Shown: piece by piece, positions 18,099 to 27,343 of the stretch
How positions within the stretch are numbered: the stretch's first letter is position 1
How the letters are laid out: each line of letters begins with the position of its first letter
From: Terribacillus saccharophilus
GTDB taxonomy: Bacteria > Bacillota > Bacilli > Bacillales > Amphibacillaceae
DNA length: 64,000 nucleotides
Assembly: GCF_002272075.1 (NCBI RefSeq)
Contig: NZ_NPBJ01000004.1
Span: 1 to 64,000, forward strand
Reading direction: 5' to 3'
The notes under the pieces: model-generated
The model's database searches: none
Told to the model about the DNA's origin: nothing
Seen by the model: only the letters and a program-made list of their open reading frames with translations
Position numbers and translations under genes: made by a program

Positions 18099-18209
18099 CT
18101 TCTTATTTAGAGAGATGGAGGGACTGGCCCGAAGAAATCTCGGCAGCGGAGCTTATGTGATTAAGTTGCTGTGCCAAATCCAGCAAGCTGCGGCTTGATA
18201 GATAAGAAG
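18099..18209 (+). ncRNA. SAM-I (S-box) riboswitch
   Basis: The core AGAGATGGAGGGACTGGCCC, then GAAATCTCGGCAGC, then GTGCCAAATCCAGCAAG and a closing GATAGATAAGAAG, are the conserved S-box segments. P1 is formed by CTTCTTAT and ATAAGAAG. The 3' P1 strand ATAAGAAGAG can instead pair with CTCTTCTTAT at 18231-18240, giving an antiterminator. SAM binding is expected to allow the downstream terminator and shut off the transporter. Confidence 0.96.
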
Positions 18210-18222
18210 AGTGTTTTATAGA

Positions 18223-18267
18223 TATAAAGCCTCTTCTTATGGATTTAAGATGGGGCTTTATTTTTTG
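18223..18267 (+). terminator. Riboswitch-controlled terminator
   Basis: ATAAAGCC pairs with GGGCTTTAT, with an inner TCTT/AAGA helix, followed by TTTTTT. Its 5' side overlaps the antiterminator strand of the SAM riboswitch. Confidence 0.88.
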
Positions 18268-18294
18268 CCGTAAAACAAAATCAGAGGTGGAACA

Positions 18295-19584
18295 ATGAAG
18301 AATGCAAATCCATGGGCTCTCATCCCATTTATTGTTTTTCTAGTTTTATTTATTGGATCAGGAATTATCACAGGAGATTTTTATAACTTTCCGGTCATAG
18401 TAGCAATCACAATAGCAGCGGGTGTAGCTTTGGCTATGAATCGAAGAGAATCTCTTACTAAAAAGGTTGATATTTTCTGCAAAGGTGCAGGTAATGCCAA
18501 TGTCATGCTGATGGTGATTATTTTTATTTTAGCAGGAGCGTTTTCTGAAGTTGCCAAAGGCATGGGAGCAGTAGAGTCTGCTGTAAACCTCACTACATCA
18601 GTCGTTCCGCAAAACCTACTAGTTGTTGGCCTATTTGTCATTGCATGCTTTATTTCCTTGTCGATGGGGACATCGGTTGGATCAATTGTAGCACTAGCTC
18701 CAATTGGAGTTGGGATAAGTGATCAAACCAGTCTTTCGATGGCTTTGGTAATGGGAGCGATTGTTGGTGGTTCGATGTTCGGTGATAATCTATCCTTCAT
18801 ATCAGACACAACGATAACTGCCGTTCGTACGCAAGGCGCACAGATGAAAGATAAATTTAAAGTTAATTTTTGGATTGTGTTACCGGCAGCTATTGTTACG
18901 AGCATCATTTTAGGATTCCTTGCAATGGGTGAATCAGCTCAAGTAGATCATATAAGCTATAATTGGATAAAGATAGTTCCTTACGTTCTAGTTATAGTTT
19001 TTGCTTTAATCGGTATGAACGTCTTCCTCGTACTGGTTTTAGGAATTGTTCTCGCGGGAGCCGTTGGCTTGATAGATGGCAGCTACCATTTCATGAGCCT
19101 GATGCAACAGATTGGTGATGGAATGGCAGGTATGTATGAAATTGCCTTCCTTGCAATATTAATAGCTGGAATGGTAGAGATAATTAAGTTTAACGGAGGA
19201 ATCGACTATATTTTGCACCTGGCAACGCGAAGAATTAAAACGAAAAAGGGTGCCGAATTTAGTATCGCCGGACTTGTGAGTCTAACTGATGTATCAACTG
19301 CTAATAACACGATTTCTATATTAATTACTGGTCCATTAGCTAAGAATATTGCAGATCAGTATGGGATAGAGCCGAGAAAATCAGCTAGTATATTAGATCT
19401 TTTCTCTTGCTCAATCCAAGGTCTTTTGCCATACGGAGCTCAATTATTGACTGCTGCAACCGTAGCAGGAATATCGCCAATCAGTATTATCCCATACAGC
19501 TTTTATCCAATCATGGTAGGAATTTGTGGTATTATCGCCATCTTAATTGGATATCCGAAGAAGAAAAATACTTCGGGAGAATGA
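18295..19584 (+). CDS. metT: NhaC-family transporter, probable methionine uptake (MetT)
   Basis: Integral membrane protein of 429 residues with about 11 hydrophobic segments, of the NhaC/ion-transporter superfamily. FISLSMGTSVGSIVALAPIG and GSMFGDNLSFISDTT are the conserved half-helix regions. Sequence alone suggests a Na+/H+ antiporter, but the SAM-I riboswitch directly upstream places it in the methionine regulon, where such proteins were proposed as methionine transporters (MetT). Methionine or a related sulfur compound is therefore the inferred substrate. Confidence 0.88.
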   Translation: MKNANPWALIPFIVFLVLFIGSGIITGDFYNFPVIVAITIAAGVALAMNRRESLTKKVDIFCKGAGNANVMLMVIIFILAGAFSEVAKGMGAVESAVNLTTSVVPQNLLVVGLFVIACFISLSMGTSVGSIVALAPIGVGISDQTSLSMALVMGAIVGGSMFGDNLSFISDTTITAVRTQGAQMKDKFKVNFWIVLPAAIVTSIILGFLAMGESAQVDHISYNWIKIVPYVLVIVFALIGMNVFLVLVLGIVLAGAVGLIDGSYHFMSLMQQIGDGMAGMYEIAFLAILIAGMVEIIKFNGGIDYILHLATRRIKTKKGAEFSIAGLVSLTDVSTANNTISILITGPLAKNIADQYGIEPRKSASILDLFSCSIQGLLPYGAQLLTAATVAGISPISIIPYSFYPIMVGICGIIAILIGYPKKKNTSGE

Positions 19585-19792
19585 CTTTTCAGTTCTCCAT
19601 CAGAGCATAATGTGTATTAATTAAACTTTCTTCTACTATGGAAATAGAAGCAATTTCGGAACAAGCGAAATTGGGATATCACATACTAGCTTGGTGGTTA
19701 AAAACTGGTTCTACCTAATATAAAAATATGCTAGGCAGACTTTACTGAGGGAAATAACAACAACAAAACTTCAATAGTATTCAGTAAGTATG

Positions 19793-19832
19793 AAAACAGC
19801 TGCCCTGGGACACCCGGGCAGCTGTTATTTTC
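19793..19832. terminator. Bidirectional terminator between metT and hisJ
   Basis: AACAGCTGCCC and GGGCAGCTGTT form an 11-bp stem, with T-rich flanks on both strands. It is adjacent to the 3' end of hisJ and about 210 nt after metT. Confidence 0.85.
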
Positions 19833-19836
19833 ATAT

Positions 19837-20664
19837 TTATAAAGTTAACCTCTGCGGAATTTGGAGAAAATAATCAGATAAATATTCAAAACCCTTACCA
19901 ATCCCCCCAGCCGCATGACTGTCTGAACCAGGTACGAGTGGAATTCCCATCTTTGCTGCGTACGCTATAAGTTCAGCTGGTGGATAGATTTCTTTACATA
20001 ATGGTTTATAAAGACCAGCAGTATTCACATCGAGTTCGTAACCTTTTTCCTTCATTACTTCCAGAATGTTCTGCTGTTCCTTTGAAAATTCAGCTGGCTT
20101 CGGATAAGCAAGCTGAAATTTTTGAATTAACGTAATGTGACCAATTCTTTTTGGTTTAAAGAAGCCAAGATCAGCTTCAAGTGAAGCCCGCAGATTTTCA
20201 TAATAAGTTTTATATAGTGGTGACAATCCGCCAAATACATCAGCAGCACGCCCGAATTCCTCTTCACTGTAATCAATACAGAAGAAAGACTTATCCGGTG
20301 CTTGCAGCATATGAACGGAAAGAATACCATCATCCATTTCTGGACCGTACGTATCAAGGAAGGTTTGTGTTTCTTGTTCGTAGCCTCTGATATAATCTAC
20401 TTCAAAGCCTATATTAATCTGCAAATCATCTTTATATTGTTTTTGCAGCGCTTTTCCTTCCGTTACATAAGCTTCAACATTGTTCCGATCCATTGTGCTG
20501 TCACGATGTGGGGCAGGATCTGTAAAGCTTTCTGGGAGTGGAGCATGTTCTGTAAACGATAAATGAGTGAATCCCTTTTTTATTGCTTGCAGGACATAGG
20601 CTTCCATTTTATCGTCTGCGCCATGCTGGCAATACTGGGTATGTACGTGAAAATCTCCTTGCAT
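19837..20664 (-). CDS. hisJ: Histidinol-phosphatase, PHP family
   Basis: PHP-type metal phosphatase of 275 residues that dephosphorylates L-histidinol phosphate, the step before HisD. DFHVHTQYCQHG at the N-terminus, FTEHAP and the C-terminal PGSDSHAAGGIG carry the metal-binding His/Asp residues. AAGGAG precedes the ATG. It is divergent from the hisZ operon, 120 bp away, with an inverted repeat between them, so co-regulation is likely. Confidence 0.93.
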   Translation of the reverse strand: MQGDFHVHTQYCQHGADDKMEAYVLQAIKKGFTHLSFTEHAPLPESFTDPAPHRDSTMDRNNVEAYVTEGKALQKQYKDDLQINIGFEVDYIRGYEQETQTFLDTYGPEMDDGILSVHMLQAPDKSFFCIDYSEEEFGRAADVFGGLSPLYKTYYENLRASLEADLGFFKPKRIGHITLIQKFQLAYPKPAEFSKEQQNILEVMKEKGYELDVNTAGLYKPLCKEIYPPAELIAYAAKMGIPLVPGSDSHAAGGIGKGFEYLSDYFLQIPQRLTL

Positions 20665-20732
20665 ATGCTTGCTCCTTTCGTTATGTGTTGACGTTAGTAT
20701 CTCATTATGTTACATTCAAATCAACAGAAATC

Positions 20733-20764
20733 CTTTATCATAGTAAAGTGGTAGAATGATAAAG
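20733..20764. promoter_or_regulatory. Inverted repeat in the hisJ-hisZ divergent promoter
   Basis: CTTTATCAT (20733-20741) and ATGATAAAG (20756-20764) are perfect 9-bp arms separated by 14 bp, ending 20 bp before the hisZ start. The arms flank a possible -10, TAGAAT at 20752-20757. No T-box leader is visible. A repressor such as the TrpR-like HisR/YerC of Bacillales is a reasonable candidate, but this is inference. Confidence 0.55.
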
Positions 20765-20784
20765 AAAGAATCGGAGGCTTATAG

Positions 20785-21903
20785 ATGTTCTTACCAGCAG
20801 GAAGCCGTGATTTGACAGGTCGACAGCTTGTCAATCGTGTCAGTATATACGAAAAGTTCCAGTCTGTCGTGAATTTACGAAATTATCAAGCTATTGAAAC
20901 ACCTGTTATTGAGTATAGCACAACATTTACCAATCCTTATGCCGGTATGACGCTTAAAAAGATGCTCAAATGGTTTGATGAAGAAGGAGAAATCGAAGTA
21001 TTGCGTCCGGATTGGACAATTGCTGTTGCCCGTGCTCTTGCAAATCAGCAATCGGATCAGCAGAAATGGGCTTATGCCGGATCTGTATTCAAAAAAGATC
21101 ATACAGGTGTCGAAAGCCATCAGGCTGGCATCGAAATAATTCGGACTCCAGGTCTGTACGGAGAATATGAAAGTTTGTTCACAGCAGTCCGCTTCCTGCG
21201 GGAACTTGGATTGCAGCAGTATAGCATTGAGTTAGGGCATACGGAAATCTTCGAGACATTCATTTCTTCTCTAGAACTTGATGAAGCTGCTGCTTCTCAA
21301 ATTAGACAAGCAATGCATGATAAGCGAAAAGATGAAGTATATCGTCTTGTGAAGGAAGCGGGAAATGAAGAAACAGCTGAAGCAGTAGCTGAATTAGCAG
21401 ACGCATTCGGCGGAACAGCCACTTTAGATAAATTCGCAGCGGCGTGGGAAAATAACTCCAAATTATTACCTGTTATCCAAGAGCTTCAGCAGCTTGCAGC
21501 CGCACTTGAGGAGCTTGGGCAGGATGTCATCGTCGACCTGGGACGTGTAAAGCAGCTGCCATATTACAATGGCGCCATGTTCAGAGGTTTCCTGGCAGAA
21601 AGTGGAGCTGAATGCTTCTCAGGAGGCAGGTATGACGAGCTGTATGAACAGTTTGGCGGAAAGATGAGCGCTGTCGGCTTAGCATTTGATATGGATGTAC
21701 TTGCGGCTGCGCTGCCGGCACCAGAAAAACAGGAACGTATTTGCTTGCTGACAGATGAGCAAGGTCTGATTGCAGCTGAAGCATTGCGCTATAAATACGC
21801 AGATGCGGTAGTAGACGTAAGGACAGAAGCAACAGCCGAAAATTATGATCGAGTTTATCACGTCATTCAGAGCCGAGAAGGATACGAGGTGGTCGAGATA
21901 TGA
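20785..21903 (+). CDS. hisZ: ATP phosphoribosyltransferase regulatory subunit
   Basis: HisRS-like protein of 372 residues that forms an octamer with the short HisG and makes it histidine-sensitive. The N-terminal LPAGSRDLTGRQ, the class II synthetase-type motif regions (VLRPDWTIAVAR) and the glycine-rich SGGRYDELYEQFGG are present, without the anticodon-binding domain of true HisRS. It is the first gene of the his operon, with a GGAGG site. The 3' end overlaps hisG by 4 nt. Confidence 0.94.
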   Translation: MFLPAGSRDLTGRQLVNRVSIYEKFQSVVNLRNYQAIETPVIEYSTTFTNPYAGMTLKKMLKWFDEEGEIEVLRPDWTIAVARALANQQSDQQKWAYAGSVFKKDHTGVESHQAGIEIIRTPGLYGEYESLFTAVRFLRELGLQQYSIELGHTEIFETFISSLELDEAAASQIRQAMHDKRKDEVYRLVKEAGNEETAEAVAELADAFGGTATLDKFAAAWENNSKLLPVIQELQQLAAALEELGQDVIVDLGRVKQLPYYNGAMFRGFLAESGAECFSGGRYDELYEQFGGKMSAVGLAFDMDVLAAALPAPEKQERICLLTDEQGLIAAEALRYKYADAVVDVRTEATAENYDRVYHVIQSREGYEVVEI

Positions 21904-22520
21904 AACCAGTTATTGCATTAACCAAGGGTCGTGTAGAAAAGCAATTTCTCGCATATTTGAAAGAACGAGGCATCGACAGTACACCATTAGTAGAAAAAGG
22001 ACGTAAACTTAGTGTTGAAACAGATCAAGCAACCTACTTCTTCGCTAAGGGCGTTGATGTGACAACGTATGTACAGCATGGTATTGCGGACCTAGGAATC
22101 GTAGGGGAAGACATCATTTCTGAATTCCAGCCGGATGTATTCAATCTCTTTCCATTACCATTCGGAGCTTGTAAGATGGCGGTTGCTGCTGAGAAGAACA
22201 AAGTTTGGCCAGATCGGAAGAAGCGAATCGCCAGCAAGTACACAAATATCACAAAGCAATATTACTTAGAAAAAGGCGAGTCCGTCGATATCATCAAGTT
22301 GGAAGGCTCCGTGGAATTGGCGCCGCTGCTTGGATTGGCTGATGCAATCGTTGATATCGTTGAGACTGGCACAACCTTAAAAGAGAACGGTTTGGAAGTG
22401 ATCGAAGATATCCAGCACTTCACGGCCAGAGTCATCGCTAACCGTTCATCTTTAAAAATGAAACGTAATATCCTCCAGCCCTACCTTTCTACCTTGCAGA
22501 AAGAGGTGGCGCAATCGTGA
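21900..22520 (+). CDS. hisG: ATP phosphoribosyltransferase, short form
   Basis: Catalyses the first step of histidine synthesis, PRPP plus ATP to phosphoribosyl-ATP. At 206 residues it is the short form lacking the C-terminal regulatory domain, which fits the presence of HisZ. The N-terminal IALTKGRVEK and the PRPP-binding DAIVDIVETGTTLKENGL motif are clear. It overlaps both hisZ and hisD by 4 nt (ATGA/GTGA type), indicating translational coupling. Confidence 0.96.
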   Translation: MKPVIALTKGRVEKQFLAYLKERGIDSTPLVEKGRKLSVETDQATYFFAKGVDVTTYVQHGIADLGIVGEDIISEFQPDVFNLFPLPFGACKMAVAAEKNKVWPDRKKRIASKYTNITKQYYLEKGESVDIIKLEGSVELAPLLGLADAIVDIVETGTTLKENGLEVIEDIQHFTARVIANRSSLKMKRNILQPYLSTLQKEVAQS

Positions 22521-23791
22521 AAAAACTAACAAGCACGCAATTCCTGGAACAGTTTTGCACCAGGAAGGCAGATAGCGGTTTTGATCCTGAGGTGCTTCAG
22601 TCTGTATCGGCTATTTTAAAGGACGTCCAGCTGGAAGGTGATCAGGCTGTCCAGAAATACACTGAACGATTCGATGGTACAACAACAGATAACCTTATAG
22701 TGTCCGAAGTCGAGATACAGGAAGCAAAAAACAAAGTGGCACCCGAAACACTGACTGCTTTAAAGGAAGCTGCTGCAAATATTTGTGCCTTTCATGAAAA
22801 GCAAGTTACTCCATCTCGCATCATGGCTGCCGAAGAGAGAAAACAGCTCGGTCAGCTCGTCCTGCCGATGGAGCGAATTGGAATTTATGTACCTGGAGGT
22901 AAAGCGGTATATCCGTCGACAATTTTGATGAACGCTATTCCAGCACGTTTGGCAGGTGTGAAGGAAATCATTATGGTAACACCGGTGAAGGATAATGAAG
23001 CGATCGCTCCGGTATTAGTGGCTGCAGCTGAAATTGCCGGTGTGGATAAAATATATAAAATTGGCGGTGCCCAGGCGATTGGAGCTTTGGCATATGGAAC
23101 AGAGACAATCACTCCAGTCGACAAAATTGTCGGTCCAGGTAATGCATTTGTAGCCGCTGCGAAGATGCTTGTCTTCGGGCAGGTAGGAATAGACATGATC
23201 GCCGGTCCATCGGAAGTGGCAATCATAGCGGATAACGCAGCAGATCCTGCATTTATCGCAGCAGATTTGCTGGCTCAGGCAGAACATGATGAAAATGCAA
23301 GAGTGATCCTTTTGACAGACAGTGAGGTTTTGATTCAATTAGTAGAAAAAGAGCTGGAAAGCCAGCTGGAAAAGCTGCCACGTAAAGCAATAGCAAGTGT
23401 TGCAATCAATGGAGACAGTGCGCTTGTTCTGACAGATTCTGTGGCCGAGAGCTTCGAGTTATCGAATGCCTTTGCTCCAGAACACTTGGAAATCCAGACA
23501 GCTGACCCGTTATCAACTTTAGGAAAGATAAAACATGCTGGATCCGTCTTCCTTGGTTCCTATGCTCCTACAGCACTCGGTGACTATTACGGGGGAACAA
23601 ATCACGTATTGCCGACAAACGGCACAGCAAGATTCTCATCAGGACTCAGTGTGGATGATTTTATTAAGAAAACGACATACACGTATTACGATAAAGAAGC
23701 ATTGCAGCAAGGCAGGATGGCCATCACACAGCTTACTGAGGAAGAACAGCTAACAGGTCATGGTGATTCAATCAATATCCGGTTCAAATGA
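22517..23791 (+). CDS. hisD: Histidinol dehydrogenase
   Basis: Zinc enzyme of 424 residues oxidising L-histidinol to L-histidine with two NAD. Conserved segments include [50 protein letters not shown] and the metal/catalytic AFAPEHLE and NHVLPT. The start is GTG in the overlap with hisG. It ends in an ATGA overlap with the following reading frame. Confidence 0.96.
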   Translation: MKKLTSTQFLEQFCTRKADSGFDPEVLQSVSAILKDVQLEGDQAVQKYTERFDGTTTDNLIVSEVEIQEAKNKVAPETLTALKEAAANICAFHEKQVTPSRIMAAEERKQLGQLVLPMERIGIYVPGGKAVYPSTILMNAIPARLAGVKEIIMVTPVKDNEAIAPVLVAAAEIAGVDKIYKIGGAQAIGALAYGTETITPVDKIVGPGNAFVAAAKMLVFGQVGIDMIAGPSEVAIIADNAADPAFIAADLLAQAEHDENARVILLTDSEVLIQLVEKELESQLEKLPRKAIASVAINGDSALVLTDSVAESFELSNAFAPEHLEIQTADPLSTLGKIKHAGSVFLGSYAPTALGDYYGGTNHVLPTNGTARFSSGLSVDDFIKKTTYTYYDKEALQQGRMAITQLTEEEQLTGHGDSINIRFK

Positions 23792-23811
23792 GACAGGGGG
23801 ATGCATTATTC

Positions 23812-24399
23812 ATGCGTACAGCAGAAAAAGCTCGTAAAACATTCGAAACAGACATCAATATGCAGGTGAATCTGGATGATAACAGCAATATCTCAATCAA
23901 TACAGGAGTAGGCTTCTTCGATCACATGCTGACTCTATTTGCAAGCCATGCCAGAATTGGTCTAGTGGTTGAAGCCAATGGAGATTTACATATCGATAGT
24001 CACCACACAGTGGAAGATACCGGTATCGTGCTTGGTCAGCTGGTGAAAGAAGCGCTTGGTTCGAAGGAAGGTATCAATCGCTATGGCAATGCCTTTGTAC
24101 CGATGGATGAAACATTAGGCTTTGTAGCACTGGATATCAGCGGGCGTCCATTCCTTGTGTTTGATGCAGAATTTGAAAATCCTAAACTGGGGAACTTTGA
24201 TACAGAGCTTGTACGCGAATTTTTCCAAGCGTTTTCTGTGCATGCAGGTATCACACTGCACGCTAAGGTTCATTATGGATTCAATACGCATCACAAAGCA
24301 GAATCTTTGTTCAAAGCGCTTGGCCAATCGCTCGCTGTTGCCATTAAAGTGAACCCAGATATCAAAGGCGTCAACAGTACGAAAGGGATGATCGAATGA
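23812..24399 (+). CDS. hisB: Imidazoleglycerol-phosphate dehydratase
   Basis: Mn-dependent dehydratase of 195 residues, the sixth reaction of the pathway. [34 protein letters not shown] and the C-terminal [19 protein letters not shown] carry the metal histidines. The start is taken at ATG 23812 ([10 protein letters not shown]), which gives the usual length and has AGGGGG 11 nt upstream; an ATG at 23788 overlaps the end of hisD in the same frame and adds eight unlikely residues. Monofunctional, without the phosphatase domain seen in enterics. Confidence 0.95.
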   Translation: MRTAEKARKTFETDINMQVNLDDNSNISINTGVGFFDHMLTLFASHARIGLVVEANGDLHIDSHHTVEDTGIVLGQLVKEALGSKEGINRYGNAFVPMDETLGFVALDISGRPFLVFDAEFENPKLGNFDTELVREFFQAFSVHAGITLHAKVHYGFNTHHKAESLFKALGQSLAVAIKVNPDIKGVNSTKGMIE

Positions 24400-25019
24400 T
24401 CGCAATCGTCGATTATGGCGTCGGAAATGTCGCCAGTGTGGCCAATGCCTGCAAACAGCTTGGCTACGAAACGATACTGACGGATAAGAAAGAAGAATTC
24501 GAGCAAGCAACGCATATCATCTTGCCAGGTGTCGGATCATTTCGCGCTGCCATGGAGGAGATTGAGCAGCGGAACCTACGTGGACTGTTGTTAGAACTAG
24601 CTGCCCAAAAGCCATTTATCGGTATTTGTGTCGGCATGCAGCTTTTATTTGAAAAAGGGTTCGAACATGGCGAAACAGAGGGATTGGGACTCATTCCAGG
24701 AACGGTTGATAAGATAGAAACGACGCACTTGCTGCCCCATATTGGCTGGAATAGCTTAGAGGTAAGTAGCAGCTTCCCGACATATACAGAACATGACGGC
24801 AAGCATGTCTACTTTGTGCATAGCTACCAGGCGAACACACCCGAAGAATATATTATTGCCAGCACGGAATATGGCACCCAAATCCCTGCTATCGTACAAA
24901 AAGGGACAATTTGCGGTATACAATTCCATCCGGAGAAAAGTGAAAAAGTCGGTCAGCTCCTGCTGCAAAGCGTGTTTGAAAGCAGTCAGCAAGCCTTTAG
25001 CAAGGAGGAAAGCATATGA
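24396..25019 (+). CDS. hisH: Imidazole glycerol phosphate synthase, glutaminase subunit
   Basis: Class I glutamine amidotransferase of 207 residues that supplies ammonia to His[16 protein letters not shown], the nucleophile motif [11 protein letters not shown] and the C-terminal GIQFHPEKS supply the Cys-His-Glu triad. It overlaps hisB and hisF by 4 nt. HisH and HisF form a heterodimer, and in most Bacillus operons hisA lies between them; here it does not. Confidence 0.95.
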   Translation: MIAIVDYGVGNVASVANACKQLGYETILTDKKEEFEQATHIILPGVGSFRAAMEEIEQRNLRGLLLELAAQKPFIGICVGMQLLFEKGFEHGETEGLGLIPGTVDKIETTHLLPHIGWNSLEVSSSFPTYTEHDGKHVYFVHSYQANTPEEYIIASTEYGTQIPAIVQKGTICGIQFHPEKSEKVGQLLLQSVFESSQQAFSKEESI

Positions 25020-25774
25020 TCGCAAAACGTATTATTCCATGTTTGGATGTGAAAGACGGAACAGTCGTAAAGGGAACGAATTTCGTCTCCTTGCGTGAAC
25101 TAGGTGATCCTGTTGCCATGGCCGCGGCTTATTCGAAAAGCGGAGCCGATGAAATAGTGTTCCTCGACATCTCTGCAACACATGAAGGACGGGCGACGAT
25201 GATGGACATCGTACGTCAGACTGCATTGCATGTGTTCGTGCCTTTCACAGTCGGAGGCGGTGTTCGCTCGCTTGATGATATGACGACCATGCTTCAGGCT
25301 GGAGCGGATAAAGTAGCTATTAACTCAGCTGCTGTTGCAGAGCCGGAACTTATTACTAAAGGAGCAGAAAAGTTCGGTTCACAATGTATCGTTGTTGCTA
25401 TCGACGCTAAACGTTTTGATGATGGCTGGCATGTCGTAACACACGGCGGGCGTAAAGACACCGGTATAGATGCTATAGAATGGGCGAAGGAAGCAGAGGC
25501 AAGAGGAGCAGGGGAGATATTGCTGACAAGCATGGATGCTGATGGCGTGAAAACTGGTTATGACCTGTCGCTGACGAAAGCGATCGTGGAGGAAGTCCGC
25601 ATCCCGGTCATTGCCTCAGGAGGCTGTGGCAGTCCGGAACATATAACAGAAGTATTCCAGAAAACAAATGTGTCTGCAGCACTTGCAGCGTCCATTTTCC
25701 ATGATAAGACCTTCAGCATCGAAGAAGTAAAGCAAAGCTGCCACCAGGAAGGAGTGCGAATACGTGAAGCCTGA
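25016..25774 (+). CDS. hisF: Imidazole glycerol phosphate synthase, cyclase subunit
   Basis: TIM-barrel cyclase of 252 residues. [18 protein letters not shown] (catalytic Asp 11), VAIDAKR (Asp about 130) and [12 protein letters not shown] identify HisF rather than HisA, whose N-terminus is normally ILPAIDLxxG. AAGGAGG precedes the ATG within hisH. It directly follows hisH, so the expected hisA is missing from the operon. Confidence 0.96.
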   Translation: MIAKRIIPCLDVKDGTVVKGTNFVSLRELGDPVAMAAAYSKSGADEIVFLDISATHEGRATMMDIVRQTALHVFVPFTVGGGVRSLDDMTTMLQAGADKVAINSAAVAEPELITKGAEKFGSQCIVVAIDAKRFDDGWHVVTHGGRKDTGIDAIEWAKEAEARGAGEILLTSMDADGVKTGYDLSLTKAIVEEVRIPVIASGGCGSPEHITEVFQKTNVSAALAASIFHDKTFSIEEVKQSCHQEGVRIREA

Positions 25775-26414
25775 TTTTACAAAAGGACTAGTCCCTGCAA
25801 TTGTGCAGGACAGCCAGACCAAGCAAGTACTCATGCTTGCCTATATGAATGAAGTAGCATATGAGAAAACAGTGGAAACAAAAGAAACATGGTTTTATTC
25901 TCGCTCGCGAGAGGAGCTTTGGAATAAAGGTGCAACCTCTGGCAACACGCAGCAAGTTATTGATATGAAGCTGGATTGTGATAACGACACAATTCTGATC
26001 AGTGTCATGCCACAAGGACCAGCCTGTCATACAGGAGAAGTGAGCTGTTTCTTTAACGAAACGCCGATAACTGGTGATTCAGAGGAAGAAGTGAATATAT
26101 TCAAGACAGTTATGGATGAAGCCGAAGACCGGAAAAAGCATCCTGTTGAGAATTCCTACACGAATTACCTATATAAAAAAGGTGTCGATAAAATCGGCAA
26201 GAAAGTGATTGAAGAAGCTGGTGAAGTCGTTATCGCAGCAAAGAATGATGATCCAGAGGAATTGGTTAATGAAGTGAGTGACCTGCTTTACCATAGCTTC
26301 GTTCTGCTCGCTAATCAAGGTGTCAGTCTGCAGGAAGTTGAAGCAGAGCTAGCACGCCGGTTCCAGAAAAAAGGCAATAATAAAGGAGAGCGTCCGCCGA
26401 TTGAAGAGTGGTGA
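25764..26414 (+). CDS. hisI: Bifunctional phosphoribosyl-AMP cyclohydrolase / phosphoribosyl-ATP pyrophosphatase
   Basis: HisIE fusion of 216 residues catalysing the second and third steps. The N-terminal cyclohydrolase domain has [29 protein letters not shown] and the zinc cysteines in DCDNDTILI and GPACHTG. The C-terminal pyrophosphohydrolase domain has [16 protein letters not shown] and [14 protein letters not shown]. The start is GTG at 25764 behind AGGAAGGAG, overlapping hisF by 11 nt. It is the last gene of the his operon. Confidence 0.95.
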   Translation: MKPDFTKGLVPAIVQDSQTKQVLMLAYMNEVAYEKTVETKETWFYSRSREELWNKGATSGNTQQVIDMKLDCDNDTILISVMPQGPACHTGEVSCFFNETPITGDSEEEVNIFKTVMDEAEDRKKHPVENSYTNYLYKKGVDKIGKKVIEEAGEVVIAAKNDDPEELVNEVSDLLYHSFVLLANQGVSLQEVEAELARRFQKKGNNKGERPPIEEW

Positions 26415-26430
26415 CGCTCTTTTTTTTATT
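26387..26430 (+). terminator. Terminator of the his operon
   Basis: AGAGCGTC and GACGCTCT form the stem, followed by eight T residues. The 5' arm lies inside the last codons of hisI. Confidence 0.85.
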
Positions 26431-26468
26431 TCAAGTTCCCTTAAGCTTTATTTGCAAGAGGAAAAGAT

Positions 26469-26786
26469 TTATGTTCTTCGACTTGTTCCATTTTCATTTC
26501 TTCTGCCTAAGGTATTAATACCAGCTATTAAAGTCATAGTACCTGGTATTAAATATAGTCCGGCAAGCGCATAAACTCCAGTGGCTGTAGCTAGGATCAG
26601 TAACCATCCGGCTAGTAATGGTCTTTTATTTAGGATTAACGAGCAAACGATAGCAGTGATTCCGCTAATCATACCCAAAAAACCTATATTACCAAAGGTG
26701 TAAGAATCGTCGATAACAGCAAATAATTGCGCAATTATTGAAAAGAGCAGTCCTATAATACCTCCAATAAGAGCTACATTCTTCAT
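26469..26786 (-). CDS. Small membrane protein, DUF4064-like
   Basis: Protein of 105 residues with three to four hydrophobic segments (IGGIIGLLFSIIAQLF, GFLGMISGITAIVCSLIL, AGWLLILATATGVYALAGLY). Length and pattern resemble DUF4064-type small membrane proteins of Bacillales. Its role is unknown. GAGGGG precedes the ATG. It is a single gene on the minus strand after the his operon. Confidence 0.7.
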   Translation of the reverse strand: MKNVALIGGIIGLLFSIIAQLFAVIDDSYTFGNIGFLGMISGITAIVCSLILNKRPLLAGWLLILATATGVYALAGLYLIPGTMTLIAGINTLGRRNENGTSRRT

Positions 26787-26951
26787 GTTTGTTCCCCTCT
26801 CAAATTAATGAAATTAATGGAAATGGAAAACCTGAAGTTACAGCTTGGCAATCGAGAAAAAAGAACGCATTGATTTATATACTATTATTCAACTTATCAT
26901 AAAATCACTGTAGATTACATAGACAAGCGACTAAAAGCATTAACTAGCTAT

Positions 26952-27179
26952 TCATTCCAAAGCTTGCTTTAAATCCTGTATCAACTCCTCCACATCGCCT
27001 TGCCCAACTGATATGCGGATCAGTCCTTGGCTAGTATGTTCCTTTTTAAGCTGCTCTGCATTGTTTCCGTAGTTTGGAGACATGATCAGGCTTTCAAAGG
27101 AACCCCATGATACGCCAATTTGAAACACCTTTGCTTTGTTGATCACTTTTTTTACCGTTTCATAAGTAGCATCCTTCAA
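26952..27179 (-). pseudogene. Fragment of a Cys/Met-metabolism PLP enzyme
   Basis: The 75-codon frame matches only the C-terminal end of cystathionine gamma-synthase/methionine gamma-lyase enzymes: VFQIGVSWGSFESLIMSP and LIRISVGQGDVEELIQDLKQAL. The PLP lysine domain and everything before it are missing. Degenerate remnants may extend to about 27230, where another frame reads GAKQM. A decayed gene, not a functional enzyme. Confidence 0.8.
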
Positions 27180-27343
27180 CGACCCTTAAATTTTCCTTCA
27201 TTTTGTACCATTTGTTTTGCTCCTAGAGTTTGTCTAGTTCATTATGTAGATTTTATTATTTCTCATACTTTATAAGTTGAATACCTATCTTTTGGTATAA
27301 TGGTTCTTTAACAAGAATACGGGCTTAAAGAAAGGCTTAAAGC

